DNA of 64,000 nt from Neelides folsomi. Its lineage: Eukaryota > Arthropoda > Collembola > Neelipleona > Neelidae. The stretch is from positions 248,001 through 312,000 of the forward strand of contig JAQGBZ010000032.1 of assembly GCA_034687125.1 (NCBI GenBank), in the 5' to 3' direction. Below are positions 13,001 to 27,200 of the stretch, in pieces. The stretch's first letter is position 1, and every line of letters begins with the position of its first letter. The translations under genes were made by a program, and so were the position numbers. The notes beneath the pieces are model-generated. The model had not been told where the DNA came from. It saw only the letters and a program-made list of their open reading frames with translations, and made no database searches.

Positions 13001-15407
13001 GAGACTCTTGACTATTTGTTGTTTGAAGAACCTCTTCCGTCCTGTCAATGAGTTCAACACGGACGCATTCCCCAAACGTCAAATCCTCCTCTATAAAGGG
13101 TTAACGAAGATGGATAAATTGATGAAGTTTCCCTTTCTCATTTCTTATACGTAAATACTTATAGGTAGATGTTCACAGGTGGGACAGAAGCCGATTCATG
13201 GGAGGAGATAGAATGGGCGAAGACAAAAGATTAATTTCCATTCCTATTCTCGATACTTTTCCTTCCCTCCAAAGGAATTCAAGGGTCAAAATTATTTACT
13301 CTCGTAAAAGACCTCAGAACTAGTGAGGAGGACTTTAAATACATTCTCATGTCTCATTCTTCTTTATAAAGTGTGCATAGGCTCAGTAATAATACTCATT
13401 CTTCTCGTCCCTGCTCGAGGTGAAGATGGGAATTTTGTGAAGCGGACTTCAGGGGCCAAATAGGAAAGTAAATATGGTGAACGAGTCGTCCCTTACATTT
13501 TCTTTCTCATTATATGGGAATCATGATGCTTACTTGAGGGTGATTCCCAACTGGATGTGTTTTATATTTATGTGTTCTTGATCAACCCCTTGTCTCGAGA
13601 CCATCTTGGTCGAGTGGAGTTAAGTATCTCCTGTCTGTCTGCCCTCTCGCCTTCCTCCCTGTCTCTACCCCTTTGTAATGAGATGAGATGAGATGATGAT
13701 CACCTTCCTCGACCTTCATTTACCAACTTCCCCGACCACTCGACTACGGTGGTCGATTTGGTTAAGGGCTCAAAATCAAAAATTCCTCCTACTTCAGACA
13801 CACACCAGTTATTCCTGCCCCTCTCATAACTATCCATTAAAAGGGATCTTGACTCCCATCGCACACCAGAAATGTTAATTGGTCACCTCTGCGCAATTCC
13901 TCACGATAGACTCACATTTCATAATTATAAGGAAATCTCCAAAGTGCTAAACTGCTAACGATGTTCAGGAACTCACTCTAATAACTTGTAATAAGTGAGA
14001 ATTAATTTGAATGAAAGTGAAGAGAATCAATTAACTCTTTATCATTTTAATTAACTTTGCATAAATATTAATTTCTAATTTCTATCAAAAGTATAAAGCG
14101 AATATCTGACCAGCCTAATGAGAGCTTGAAAGCGAAAAAATTAATTGTAAATCATATTTGCAATTTGGTGTAATTATCCATTAAGAAGAAGATAAATCAA
14201 ACATGCAAATGCTTGAAAAATTATTATCTCTCAAATAAAACTTATAATGAAAAGTGCTAAAGCTTAAATTCATTCTTTCAAGCCAAAAAATTTGATGAAA
14301 TAAGAGAAGAAAGGCACATAATGAAAAATTCATTGAAAAACTTTTATCAAAAACAGCACGAGATGAATATTAATACAAAATTAATTCACCTTATACTTTC
14401 TCATTCACCGGACTCAACGCTTAATAATGAAAATATGTAAGAACAAGAGTAATAAATGTTTAATTAATTATACTCATGATAAAAACTGCTGTGTAACACG
14501 TTCAAATTTGTAATTGTCACAGGTTTAAATCATAAAAGAAAGCGTGCGTCCCATTGATATTGAGTAAGCACAATACCTTGATATAAGGCAATTACACACA
14601 AGAATACAATATTGCACGTCATATTAAATAGATTGTAGTTGAGAATGGCTTTGCTTTACAAACATCCCCATGCAGAAACATGACAAAGATAATGAAATAG
14701 AGGAAAATAATGGAATTCATCTTGAAAAAATATTTTCCGCAGGAAAGATATAAATCCTCAGCTCATCTACTCACTCTGTACTTTCACAGCTCATAAAGAG
14801 TCCGAGCACATCCTAATACGAGATCGTTCATAGAAGAGACCACAACACGCTGTACATAATACATACGAAAAGGAGCTCATAAAAAGGAGTAATTTCATAG
14901 GCGGCTCAAAATTTTATTTTACAATTATACGTCGAGGTTCGCGGAATAAAACAACTAATAATAACATGCCCTTTTAAAGCGACAAATTGTGTTTTTCCCA
15001 TTTCCTCTCCCATTCACTTTCTTCGGAAATATTATTATTATTTAACACTCAAGCCGTATATTCTCTCCAAATGAAAGTTAGGCTGGTTGAGGCTGAATGA
15101 TTTACTGCCATTAGCTCATCATCAACCGAAGGAAATCCTCTTCAGAGGGGGCAGATGAGCCCTTAAAGGTGGTAATGCAACCAAAGACTCGAAATAACAT
15201 TCCCATAATGCTTTAACCATGGAGGCGGCTGAAGGTTTCATTTAGTACGGCACAAAAAATGAGAAATTCCTCATCTTTATAACACCCCACATGTAGAGGT
15301 TCGAGAGTGTATGAAGAAGATAATGTTGTTTAGTTTTCAGAGCTAAAATTAAATTAAAGCATTATACACATCGCCGGCTTGAGTTCTGACAAATTCTTTT
15401 TTATAAT

Positions 15408-15442
15408 TTATGATTGTAGACCTATTTGGTCTACAATTATGA
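15408..15442. repeat. Short hairpin, 15-bp stem
   Basis: An arm ending GATTGTAGACC pairs with GGTCTACAATTAT across a five-base loop (TATTT). The inner 11 pairs are Watson-Crick, with G-U wobbles further out. It is too short for a typical animal pre-miRNA. It may be a remnant of an inverted-repeat element. Confidence 0.4.
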
Positions 15443-18400
15443 TACCTTACATTTGTATAACCAATAAGAATTTCTTTCCTATGAACTTGGGTAGGTATAA
15501 TTCGCTATAGAGAAAATTCGTACAAAACTTATCATGCTATTCAAAGCCAAATTGAGAGCGTGAATGTAAAAGAATAGGAGGAAAGAATTTTTGTTAAGAA
15601 AAAAATATAAGTTTAGGGCAAACGGTCATTTCCTCGCACTTGTCAGTCTAAATTGCAAATTAAGACACTTTTTCTGTCAAGCTGATCCTTGTAAATAAAG
15701 GTTCCCTTGAGAAAGACGAGCCTCATTTTGATCTTTTGAAACTATAAGACAATGAGGGTATGTTGGTCGTTGATGTTGAGACGATTTAAGAGAAGAGGAG
15801 AGTCAACGAGCCAATAAATCTGCGATAATAAGAAAGGAGAAAAAGAGTCGACTCAGATGGCCTTCTAAGGGCTTCTTCAATTTGGTCACTGAGTCAGTGA
15901 AGGAAAATCAGAAGGTGTATTGTATTACATGAAAAAACAAGGGACAAGAAAGAGATTCAACAACTCGAAAACGTTCAACAACGGTCATTATTGAACCAAG
16001 TACATTGGCCATGAATTTAAATGAAAATACGAACCGAGTGGGGAATATGTTAAAGAAACAAAAAATAAAATTGTGATAGTTCTATCGCTTTCAACGAATC
16101 TCTCATCATAAAGTTACAAACTTACATCTAACAAGTATTAAAGTTCTCACGATAATTACTCCTCGATTTATATCGTAAAATAGGAAAAGTTAATTAGATA
16201 CATGTACCAATAGCAGGTGAAAATAAATAAAACAAAACGAGGTTCCTTAAATTTCAAAGTGCCTGTTACTTGCATTAAATCTCTACCATTTTGTAAAAAT
16301 TTATATGCAATTTGTTTCTTCATTTCAAAAATTACAGAATAAAGATTTCGCGTGTCAAAATCTAATGAAAGTAAATTAAATTAAACCGATAAATAAAATT
16401 ATATTAGAAGAATACAATAAAACGAAACATTGAAAATGAGTTTTTTTAATAAGTTTAGTAGTACAATGCACATAATTTATGTATGGGAATGAAAAAGAAA
16501 GGAGCTCACGTCAGTCAATTTATGACATTTTCACATTTTTTATAAAGAAAATATAATATAGAGACTCTAAAGGGCAACCAAGTAGACTAATTTAATGAGG
16601 AATGGGTTCAGTTCCTGAATGAACTCTTGCATTCAATGTACGTTTATATAATATTGTCTTATCACTTCCGAATCACACATTTCCTCTCCTACTTTATTGC
16701 ACGAAATAGAAGGGGTTGCGTGGGCCCTTCGACCTTACATCAAATTGCAGTAGTTATTGAAGTTCTATGTTTCATGAACACCTTTAAGTACTTTATCTAA
16801 AACGAACCCATCATCCCTTGAGAGAGGAAACAAGGCCTAATGAGATCTCATGTCTTCATCATAAAATTAATGAAAATGAATGAACTAGGGAAGCATAAAC
16901 TCTAATGTTGACATGATTCGAGAAATCCTTCCCCCACCAATTCAGATAATTATAATTAAAATGGACAGACTTTACCCGTTTTCTACCTCCACCTGTGGTA
17001 ACCAACTCTCATCATCATTATGTCATCATTCACATCGGTATAATACAGATAATATCTAGTATGATAATATTATGTATGTAGGTATGTATCTCTAAACAAT
17101 TGGACTCTCGCTACTTAAACCAACCCTAGTGTTTCGGAATCCACTATAGAGAAATAAGGGCACGAAGAGATAATTAGAGTAAAAGTTTATATTCTCTGAT
17201 AAGTTCGTGTGAAACTCGACTGAAGTCAAAAGACAGGACAATGAGAAGTTTGAGGGAGAGAGAATAAACATAAACCCACAAAAGGTGTTGAGAAGTTACT
17301 CAAAAAGCGTCAAAAACAAACTTAAACTTCTCGTTTCACAGATGCGTGTGAGATAGGCCCAGAAAACTCAAAAGCTCAAAAGAGAATCAAAATGTGAGAG
17401 ACCGAAAGTAACATGCGATTCCAGGAGTTGGCTCTTCAAAGATTAAAAGAGATACGCATAGTTTATAAAGACCCTCAAAGTGATATAAAAGAACTTCATT
17501 TAACAAACTTTGTCGGTTTCTTGGCGTTATCAAGCCCAGCCAAACGTTAATTATATTTCTACAAAACAATAAATCTTGAATCTTCTCCCTATACACATAT
17601 AATTTAAACAACTGACGCAAGCATCAACATTAAGAGCCGTCAATATAACCACATCAGTTCGGTATGTCGGACCTCACCTTGAAGGAATGGGTACTATAAA
17701 AGGAAAGAAGTAAAAGTCAAAAGCCATAAAAATGAAAAAATGTATCCGTTTTTGTTCTTCAAATGAGGAAGGGAAACACCTTAATTATTTTCCAACCTTA
17801 GCTTATAAAAATAGTTGGACGGGGCTCGCTTTACAAGTTCGACCACCTCTCAAATACAGCATTGGTCATAAAATTAATGCATTATACCCCATCTGGATAA
17901 GTAATAGCTCCTTTATTTTCAATCACCCTTCATCTTTCCCTCCTCCTTCATCTCTTTCCTCAACTCAGGAGAGGAAACAGGGCGGCTGAATAACAAACAA
18001 AGACCTTCTTCATTCAGCCAGTCAAAGAATATAAATTCATTTTTACTGCCCCCTCTCAATTTTCTGTACCACGGGCCGATCCTTAAAAGCTTATTAAAAT
18101 TCTTCAATCTTTAACTCCCAAAATAAATACTCGTTCATCATTTATTATCTTAACATCTCTCAAAGAACTTAAGTCCCCTACAATGTAAATACTTTACCTA
18201 TATTATCCAATACATAGCACCTAGTTTAAATACACATGAGGATTTCATTGTGGCAACTAATATCCAACAAAACAATGTTGATCAGTATTGATAAACGTTC
18301 GTAAATGAACATGCAAATATGTACAACAATCACTATAATTATATAATATAGGTAGTAAGCAATACTCACAGTTAATCGTAAAAAAGACCATAAAGGACTA

Positions 18401-21400
18401 CCCAACCAATTAAATAAATAAAAGATATCTAAACTTTCAATTAAATACGTCAAAGGTGAACAATTGAGGAAAAAAATTCGCTAATTAGAAGCAAGAATGC
18501 TTAAGTATTGGAATAGGAGGACGGCGAAAGAAGAGGAAAAAATGCAGTCGTAGCACTTATATTATCTCACACACATAATTTAAAAATCTGCAAAGGGTAT
18601 AAATAATGAGCAGAGATTTAATTTGAAGGGTTTAAAAGGACAACTCAAAGATAATATTTTAATTTTATTGTACCCCGGATAATCTTTATTGCTGTTCATG
18701 GGGAGATTCAAATATACTGGCTTTTCTCTTACAAGATCTCATTAAGGATGATCCTGAGTGAGTGAGTGGGAAAAGCATCGTCGCGAAAACGAGGAGTTTA
18801 GAGAAGAAAAAGTCTATAAATTCTTAACTCGTTTGTGAAACTTGACACCGAGTAGTTTTTAATTTGTGCAAACTTGTCCTCTGTTGAGAGAGAAGTAGTC
18901 GACGGTTCCTTTCGAGTTATTATGACAGCCTCATAAAAATATTCTGTCCAGTGAGTTTAAATCCTTATCTCTTTTCCCCATGCAATTCCATCACTTTGAT
19001 CCGGTTGAACGAGATGATGTCTAATACAAAGTTTGCTATTTCTTTCTAATATTACATCCACATCCATCCTCATTGTTAGCCAGAATTGAAGAATTAAAGG
19101 AGGAAAAGGAGAGGACTTGATTCAATCGAACTTATTACCATTTATGTGTTCAAAATCATATTCTCCTCTCAAATACCTTAGGAGGGATTGAATACTAAAA
19201 TCCTGAGCGCCTACTTCATTACCTTTTAGGTTCAAGCGCCTACTTAATTCACATCATTATTTCTTCTCCCGTCTCTTCCTCCGACAAATTATGAGATTGT
19301 CATTCAAGATATGACAATGATTTAAATGACTACTCACTCGACAGCTTCACTTGCCAACAGTTTCTCAGCAGTTGCCCGTTCTAAAGGTCCAATCTATGCC
19401 ACGAGAACTTTTGATTTAATAAACTGCTTATATCATTTTACATAAAAAACATATGACACAATTTGAACAATAATCATTAATCCAACGAGACAAATGTGAA
19501 TAATAAAAATATTTTAGAGGATGTCAAATCTTAATTGTTTTTTCTTGTATTTAAAGAAATTATAAACCCAATGTTAAAAATTCTTTAATTGTTGAGGGAT
19601 ATATTGTTTTAAATGTAATATAAGTTATAAAGTGTTTGAATTTTATCATCTTGAATGGGATTTTTTCGTGACAAAAAATTATCTAATTGAGCATCTCACA
19701 AATACAGATACCATAAGCCATCTGCCTTGTGGATCACATGAAACATGTTTCCAATTCCTCAATAAAATCGAAATCTATAGCAGAGTTATTTACTCAAATT
19801 CCTTTCTCTAATCTTTGAATTTTTCAAAAAATACTTATCTATTAACATTCTTAACAATACAAGAGAACTCCTAGAATTTGTGGCAGCCGAAGCCTATTGA
19901 TTCAAATCATTGTGAGACCAAACCATTAGTATCTAAAACTCGAGTTAAAACTCTCTTAAAATAACGAAAAAAATAGAAGGGCATAATAGCGGAAATTCCT
20001 GAACCAGTAGGTGAAAGCGTCAAATCATCGTCAGGTACATACTGGGAACTGAGAAGAGCAGGGTGGGAAGGAGCGAGAAAATTTAAAGGGCTTGGCCCTG
20101 ACGAAAGGATCATCGTCGAGCTCATCAAAGTTGTAGAGGAGACCCCTTAGACGGCCAGATGAGACGGTTTGCTTTTCGGAGATAAACTTTATCACACTGA
20201 GATCATTTCACACCCGGACCCCTCACGGCTTCCTCCTTCACTACTCAACTTCAAGCTGGAATTCCACACCTTCCAATCGACATTATTTATTAACCCGTTT
20301 ATTCCATTCAAATTCCATTCTTCACATAATATTCTCGATAAATTCTCAAGGGTCTCGGGCGTAAGGACCAAGAAAGGATACCACACTGATATGAAAACTC
20401 ATCCTCTTATTAGTCACGCTTGTTTGCCGTTTGAGGAATTCCGAATCTTCCCGCTGTTATATCTCCGATACTAAAAGCTAATAAAATCCCAATGAATAAA
20501 AAAAACCAGTAAAAGTATTTTCACAAGATCAAGACACAAAAATAACTCCATTAGTACTTTAGCTTTAGGTAGTCTCTGTTAAAATTATATTGAGAAAAGT
20601 TATGAGAATAATTAAGATATCATCATACAGATATCTATACAACAACGACAGGTACTTTTTACAGTTTTTTAAGTTGAACAATCGGAACTAGAAAGGATTC
20701 ACCAGCTATGTTCAAGTAAAAGATGTAGGAGGTAGATAAAGATAAAAGACATATTGGTTCTGATGGTGATGATTCGGAAGAAGGAGTCAAAAGTGGAAAG
20801 AGTCACATTTATCATCTTCATTAGCATGAGAGCCGGAGAGAATAATGTGACGTCCTATTTTATCCAATATGTTCGCGTGTCAAAAAAGGTTTTTGTCTCG
20901 CGTCATGTGTCAATAATGTTGATAAATATTGTGTTAGCAAGACAAGAGGAAAAGGGTTTGGCTCTCTCTGCATCTTCCTTCTCTATTATCTTCTTCAATG
21001 AGGCGCAATGTGGGCCAATGAATGAGAGATCCCAGTCGGAACACCGCAGAGAGTCCAGGAGGAAAAGCCATGAGATTCCGCTGGCTTCCAACCATCACCG
21101 TCTCGAAACCTCTCTTTCATCCCACCACTTGTCCCGTATCACAAAATTAATGATCTGTCCATTAAAGACAATGCCTTCGTCGTACTCAAAACAAAGGAGG
21201 TCCTACGATCGGACAACTCCTTTTTACTCCGCCGTCGCTTCTTAAACCTTAGAAACCCCGAAGAGCTCTTCCGCTTAAACATTACCCTTCGTTCAAAATT
21301 TATTCAGCTCTTCAAGTCTTCAATGAACATCAATACTTTTCCAATAAAAACTAAGACCATCCCTGAGAAATACTAAATGATATTGATCAATTACAAAATA

Positions 21401-24235
21401 ATAAAAACAATTAAAATTAAAAATTAATATTGTAATATTTGAAACAATTCCATGCATTCTTAAGTCAAATACGCAAACAAAAAAAATGATTTAAGCACAC
21501 AAGAATGAATATTTAATTGGCCGAAATCTGGGAATGAATTGAAACATTTGTTGGAGCATAACAGTTGTACTTCATGTTCTTGTATCAGAGGTATGTTTAA
21601 ATTCAATAATGACATCTGAGTTCTCCCTTCCATGTCAATAATAATAAGCAGAAGGAATGACTTATGACCAAAAGTGACTTAAGAAAAGGTGAGTTGAATC
21701 TCATGAACATAAGTACACCTATCCGCATTGTCTTGAGACTATAAGAGAAGAGAATTAAAAAAACAAAACAAGTTAATTCAAGCAGCCGTAGTCTCATGAA
21801 TCATGATCAATGATTCATGGGCCACTTTGCAAAAAGAGACGACAGGGCCCATCTCAATTCTTTCATCTCTCTTAAACCGTTGAGTCCCTGGTTAGGTATA
21901 CATAATTATTATACGTAACGTATCATAATATTACATGAGAACTGAACAAACGGAGGAGTCTTTAGCCTTTAACAATTTCCACGGAACGAGGGAGAAAAAA
22001 GGATTCGCAAAAACTGAAAAGTGAGAGTTAAACACCAAAGAGGCCATAAAGTCGATCCATGCTATCTAATATACTAGCTATTGTAAACATATTAAAGTTA
22101 AAGGGTTCGACGGGTAAAAGAAAATAATGAGAAGGCTCTTTAGCTCTTTCCAGTAAAAACTCAATATTTCTCTTTAACCACCCCCTTGCAGAATCTTGAG
22201 GAGAACGTGAAAGAATCGTTAATAGAAGACTCGACACTCAATAAATGATGAGGGAGAAGCTCTTCATTTAAGAAAACAAGCTCAAAATTTACTATACAAA
22301 AACTTGAATATGACATTTCCATCCACTCCAGCCTAATTGAACATGGCCAAGTACAACCTTTCCTTGCATGCTCAAAATGAGCCCTAAAATTCTCGTATCT
22401 TTTGTTGTAAAAACTCCAAACAACTAAAGTAAGGGAGAATAGATAAATGACTGAAGAGGAAAATAATGCATTGGGCCAATAGAACCAAGCTCCGTATCGT
22501 CTTTCTTAAAAATACCCCAATCATCATTGAAAGTAACAAGGTACTCATACGTAGAAAATAAACCGACCCTTCAAAAATTCCCATATTATTTTCCTAAATT
22601 TGAATAATTTCACAAGTTTCAAGAGAACCAGACTTTATCGAAATCATAGCCTCTCATCTACAACTACTACTTATTACCAAACAATGAGGGCTATCAAAGT
22701 TCTCATAAACGACAAAGATGAGAGGATAAATTTAGTCAGGGATATAAAGCTTGATAAGAAGTCGAGGGGGAAGATTGAGTAAATACTACAGGTATAATAA
22801 GAAATTTAAAGGTGGACGTTCCAGAAAACTCCCCCGAGAAATTCAAATGTTTGTTGGCATGTTTGGATCAGATGAGAAATATTTGATAAATATAAAAGAA
22901 CATAAGGAGGCTCTATTATAAATACCATAATAAGGTCCATATGACGGTCCGAAGGTAGGTTTGAATGGAGATAACAAGAGATATATTTCATGGAATATTA
23001 TTCTAATAATCGTTGAACAGTTTGGCGAGGAGAGGAAGGAGCCTGAATGCGTGCAGAGAGGAACAGCCCCTAAACACCTGTAAAATTGGGGGCCCTTTCT
23101 CGTTCTTGAGAGTGAGGAACAAGACTCTGACGGAATCGGAAGGGAATAAGAAAAGTCTCCTCATTATGCTCCTCATATGGCGCCTCGATGATAACTATGG
23201 CCCATTACTCCTCAACTCATACGAAAGACGTACATAAATGGTGCATGGAGCCCCATCAACTAACTAGGCTATATTAGTCAACATTATTATATTCCTTGTT
23301 CTGAATGCTAATAATAGTGTTCCTCTTGTCATTCACTCTTCTCCAGCCAATAGAGGCGAGACAGGCGTCGAGTTTTGGATCTTAAAGGCCCTTGAAGGCC
23401 CAGCTTTTGGGCTTTGTTAGTAAAATTCATTCAATTCTCGTCCTGGATAAAATCATAAATGATTATTAAGGAAATATTAAGGACTTCATCCCCTACTAAA
23501 TAACTCAGTAATAACATCCTTTGTAGTTTTTATAAACAAATATTTCCACATTAACTCATCTATCAACTCTCAACTACGCTAAGATTATCTCCTCCGCTCT
23601 GAGAAAGCCTCATATTGATAGAAACATTAACTCTGGTGCGTGACCCATAAGTGCCATAATCTTTTTTTAAACCTGTCAAACTCATCTTGGCTTTCCCAAG
23701 AGAAATGTAAGACTATGAACGAAGCCTCAATAATTTGTATGTGTAGGTATAAAACATGAATTTAAAACATTGCAATAAAACCATCTCCACCTACAGAGAA
23801 TAATTTCGTTTGATTTGATGAAGCTGAATGATGAATAACCTCATCAATTACACATTCAAGCTGTCTGCCAGAGCGAAAGCAGAATCAACCTTCTTCCTCC
23901 AAATTCGCACATGTTAAAATAATTAATTGAGCAATAGACACCTACTCGTAAAATTGGAATGTGTATAATTGTCCAATAAATATTAAGAGTGAAATAACTT
24001 TCTAAATGACGTTGGGCTGAGGTTGGAATCGACCTCAGCGGACTCTCAAAACAAAATTAAATCTATGTTTGAGACTATGAGGCTAAATTGAAGTGGTCAA
24101 GTATAGAGAAGTGGTAAATTAAAATTGATTTTTATTCTTCTTTTAATATTAGAAAGATACCTATGAAAAATCAATAAGTCATGGTTTTCAGTCACACCCT
24201 ACTCGAAATTGAAGATCATTAAAAACCTTTTGAGT

Positions 24236-24293
24236 CTCGCCGACCTTTAGATACTTAAGCTCATGATGAGTAATTGAGCTTAAGTTCGGCGAG
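24236..24293. repeat. Two-part hairpin, 18 paired bases in 58 nt
   Basis: The outer stem CTCGCCGA (24236-24243) pairs perfectly with TCGGCGAG (24286-24293). The inner stem CTTAAGCTCA (24254-24263) pairs perfectly with TGAGCTTAAG (24275-24284) around an 11-base loop. An asymmetric internal loop of 10 and 1 bases separates the two stems. Two nested perfect stems in the correct order are unlikely by chance. This could be a structured RNA, a processing substrate or a degenerate inverted repeat. Confidence 0.45.
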
Positions 24294-27200
24294 CGAATTG
24301 GTTGCTTTGAGTATTATTGGCAAGATGAAAATATGAGCTCCCTGCTGAGTCCGACGGAAGGAAGAAAACCGCAAAGGTAAATTTCTTTCCCCTGTTCATC
24401 CGCCGATGACCCTAAATCTCCACAACTTTATGACCGTGCAAATTCGGATGAAAGTGAATCATAGTTATTAGGATCCTAAGCTGATTATACGGCCCACGAG
24501 TGGGGAAAGAATGGAACGTAGACATATAGCCTTCAACTCTAATCCGCCCGCAAGGATCCATATTTTATTTTGGCCTTCTTCTTCTTTCATAATTTTTTTC
24601 ACCAAAGTTGGAGTGATAAAAAATTGATTCCTTTCCTTCTCAAGTCCGATAGGAGGTCTTGGACTCACCATATAGAGAGACAAAGTTCAACTCTCGCTCA
24701 ATCCTTTGGCAATGGCATCCGGATGATGAGAGAATGAGATGCAGAAACAAATCTTGCAGGCCCTCCACTACAAAACCTCCAACTCCCTTTGCAAGGGAAG
24801 GGCGAGGAGGCGGAGAGCTCCTGCTGAGTAATCTAAAGAAATTCAAACGAATTTATGTCTACAAGGGTCGAAGTTCGCCTCGGTTCCTCTGACTATATGA
24901 ATTGGGAAGCCCGAAAAGATTTCACTTTTCTATGAGAATTCCCCTTACACTCTTTTCATACTTATTACACATTTTATTGAATTTATTAGAAGCATCTTTG
25001 AATGCAAATTAGTAAAGGTGCGTGCTGGAACTCCCGAGTTCCATTCAATGCTTCCTCAGAAATCCGGAATTCGTCAATCACTTCTTTTAAACCTCAGCCC
25101 TTTCATTGTTCTCAATTCTCCAAAGAAATAAATCTAGACGAACCATAATAGTTAATTGACCTACTACCCAGATGTCTTTGGTGTAAGAATAGACCCTAAC
25201 CATGTGGATAATTGTATATAATGTATTAAGGAGTTCTTTGCGTCTAATAAATAGACTCCATTTCTTAATAAGCCAAATTTCCGATTTCCATTTCACCCCG
25301 TGTTGCATCTGCCATTAGCATTGAGGTATAGAGAAAAAGATTAACAAGTCCAAGTGGACAATTTCCTTTCAATAGAAAAGAATTCCCATTCTTCTCTCTC
25401 AAGCCGGCGACCGACGTAAATAAAGGCCCTCAAACGAAGTGACATGCGAGCGGATCAAGAGATCATCTTTCTCATTCTTCTTTTCTCCTTTCCATCTTCC
25501 GATTGAAAGGAATTGCGGCCTTATTTTTTATTCCATCCTTCTTAAAGTAACACGAGTGTAATCAGCTTACATATTTTAAAAATACCCAATCACTCCACTA
25601 CTACAATTTAATCTTGACATTTTGATTCTTCCCAAAATAACCTTTAAACATACCAATGCTATGCCTATCTTATCACAGCTCTACCATATACTAATTTAAC
25701 GAGCTATTCAAGTCATCTCATTATTTCAGGTTCTTGCAAAATTTAATTATCCACAGTTAATAAATACACAAATATAAAAGGAATATTAATTTGATAAAGA
25801 ACCAAACATTTGGGCTTTAAAACTTTCGATTGTAGAAAGAAGGTATTTACGTAAATAGAAAGGATGTTGGTACAACTAATAATTTACCCATTAAAGAATA
25901 GAATTGCAGTACATTTTACTGTAAAAGCCCAATCCCTCTTATCCCATTTCTATTTTACTCATAGTTTTTCCAATTTATATAGCATTTCAATATAGAAAAA
26001 TGGAAGTTAGATTGGAGAGTGTATGCGTGTCTAGTGACATTTTCCTCAAAGACGTTGTCGTATTTCTATGTCCCTTCTCTTCTTCCCTTTGTCTGGTATC
26101 TTTGTGTCTCGTCGAACCGCCGCGACCACGACCCTCTCAGCCGCATTCAATACCATTCACTTCAACTGAGCCCAGAATCTAACTTGATTAATCCCATCAT
26201 TTCCTCCATCCTTCTCCTTGGATATCAGTCGAACCGCAGATGGTTTATCTCTAAATCAGGAATTTCAAGTCGCATGCAGACTAATGAAAAAAAATTAGAG
26301 ATGCACAGGTTCAACCAATACTCTCTTCAATCGCAACAAATTCTTCATTTACTAATTCCCAAACTTGATTTCTTCACATAAAATTCCCTATAGGCGGATT
26401 GCCATGAGGGATTCATTCAGAATTTACTAATATACTTATCAACTTTGTTTGACCATTCCTTCTTCGACAGTTTCTTATTTACAATACATATGCAATTTTA
26501 TGTAACAACCAAGCCCATAAAGTATATAATCTTCTTAATTAGTGTTATAATCGTATATTTCGATAAGAATTCATTTTAAATCTTGATTAAACAATAAAAG
26601 GTCTTAATAATGTAAAGACGAATCGAGCATAAAATTTCATGTTTAAAGTTCAACTAAAGTTATCTCCAACCGGAATTTTAAATCATTTTAATCTCTCAAC
26701 TCAACAATCTTACTTCTTACGACTTTAACTTGCGAATAAAAAATTCACTAGCACATTAGAACACGAATCTCATATGAAGAACTAACTCCACCAGATGAGT
26801 TGTTAAACTTTCATCTCGACTGTATTTGTAAACGAATGGAAATGAAAACATCAACATTGATGATAGAATCATCATACTAATGAATTTTCCTTCAATATGA
26901 AAATCCTCTTCTAAATTACCATACATAAAAGTAAAAAATTCCTCGGGCTCAATTTAAATATAGAGGCCATCAAACATTAAATTCCATCAACTTTCCATTT
27001 TATACACCTCTACCATAATTTGAGTATTAAAAAGGGATTTGGAGAGTAAAGGTGAAGTTCAACCACCGATCCATATCGCAATGGATAATGACGGAGTAGG
27101 GAAGAATGTCCGGGGAAGATCCTTGGGAAGATGAATGCATGCCATCGTCTGATGAAGGAGAATTCCCCCGATTGCATGATTAGAGGATGGAAGAGAGATG

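Noticed and set aside
5922-21075. Similar short sequences near 5928 (AGAGTCCTGGAAGAAGAGCC) and 21049 (AGAGTCCAGGAGGAAAAGCC)
   Set aside because: Only about 25 bases with several mismatches and no extension on either side; likely chance in purine-rich DNA.
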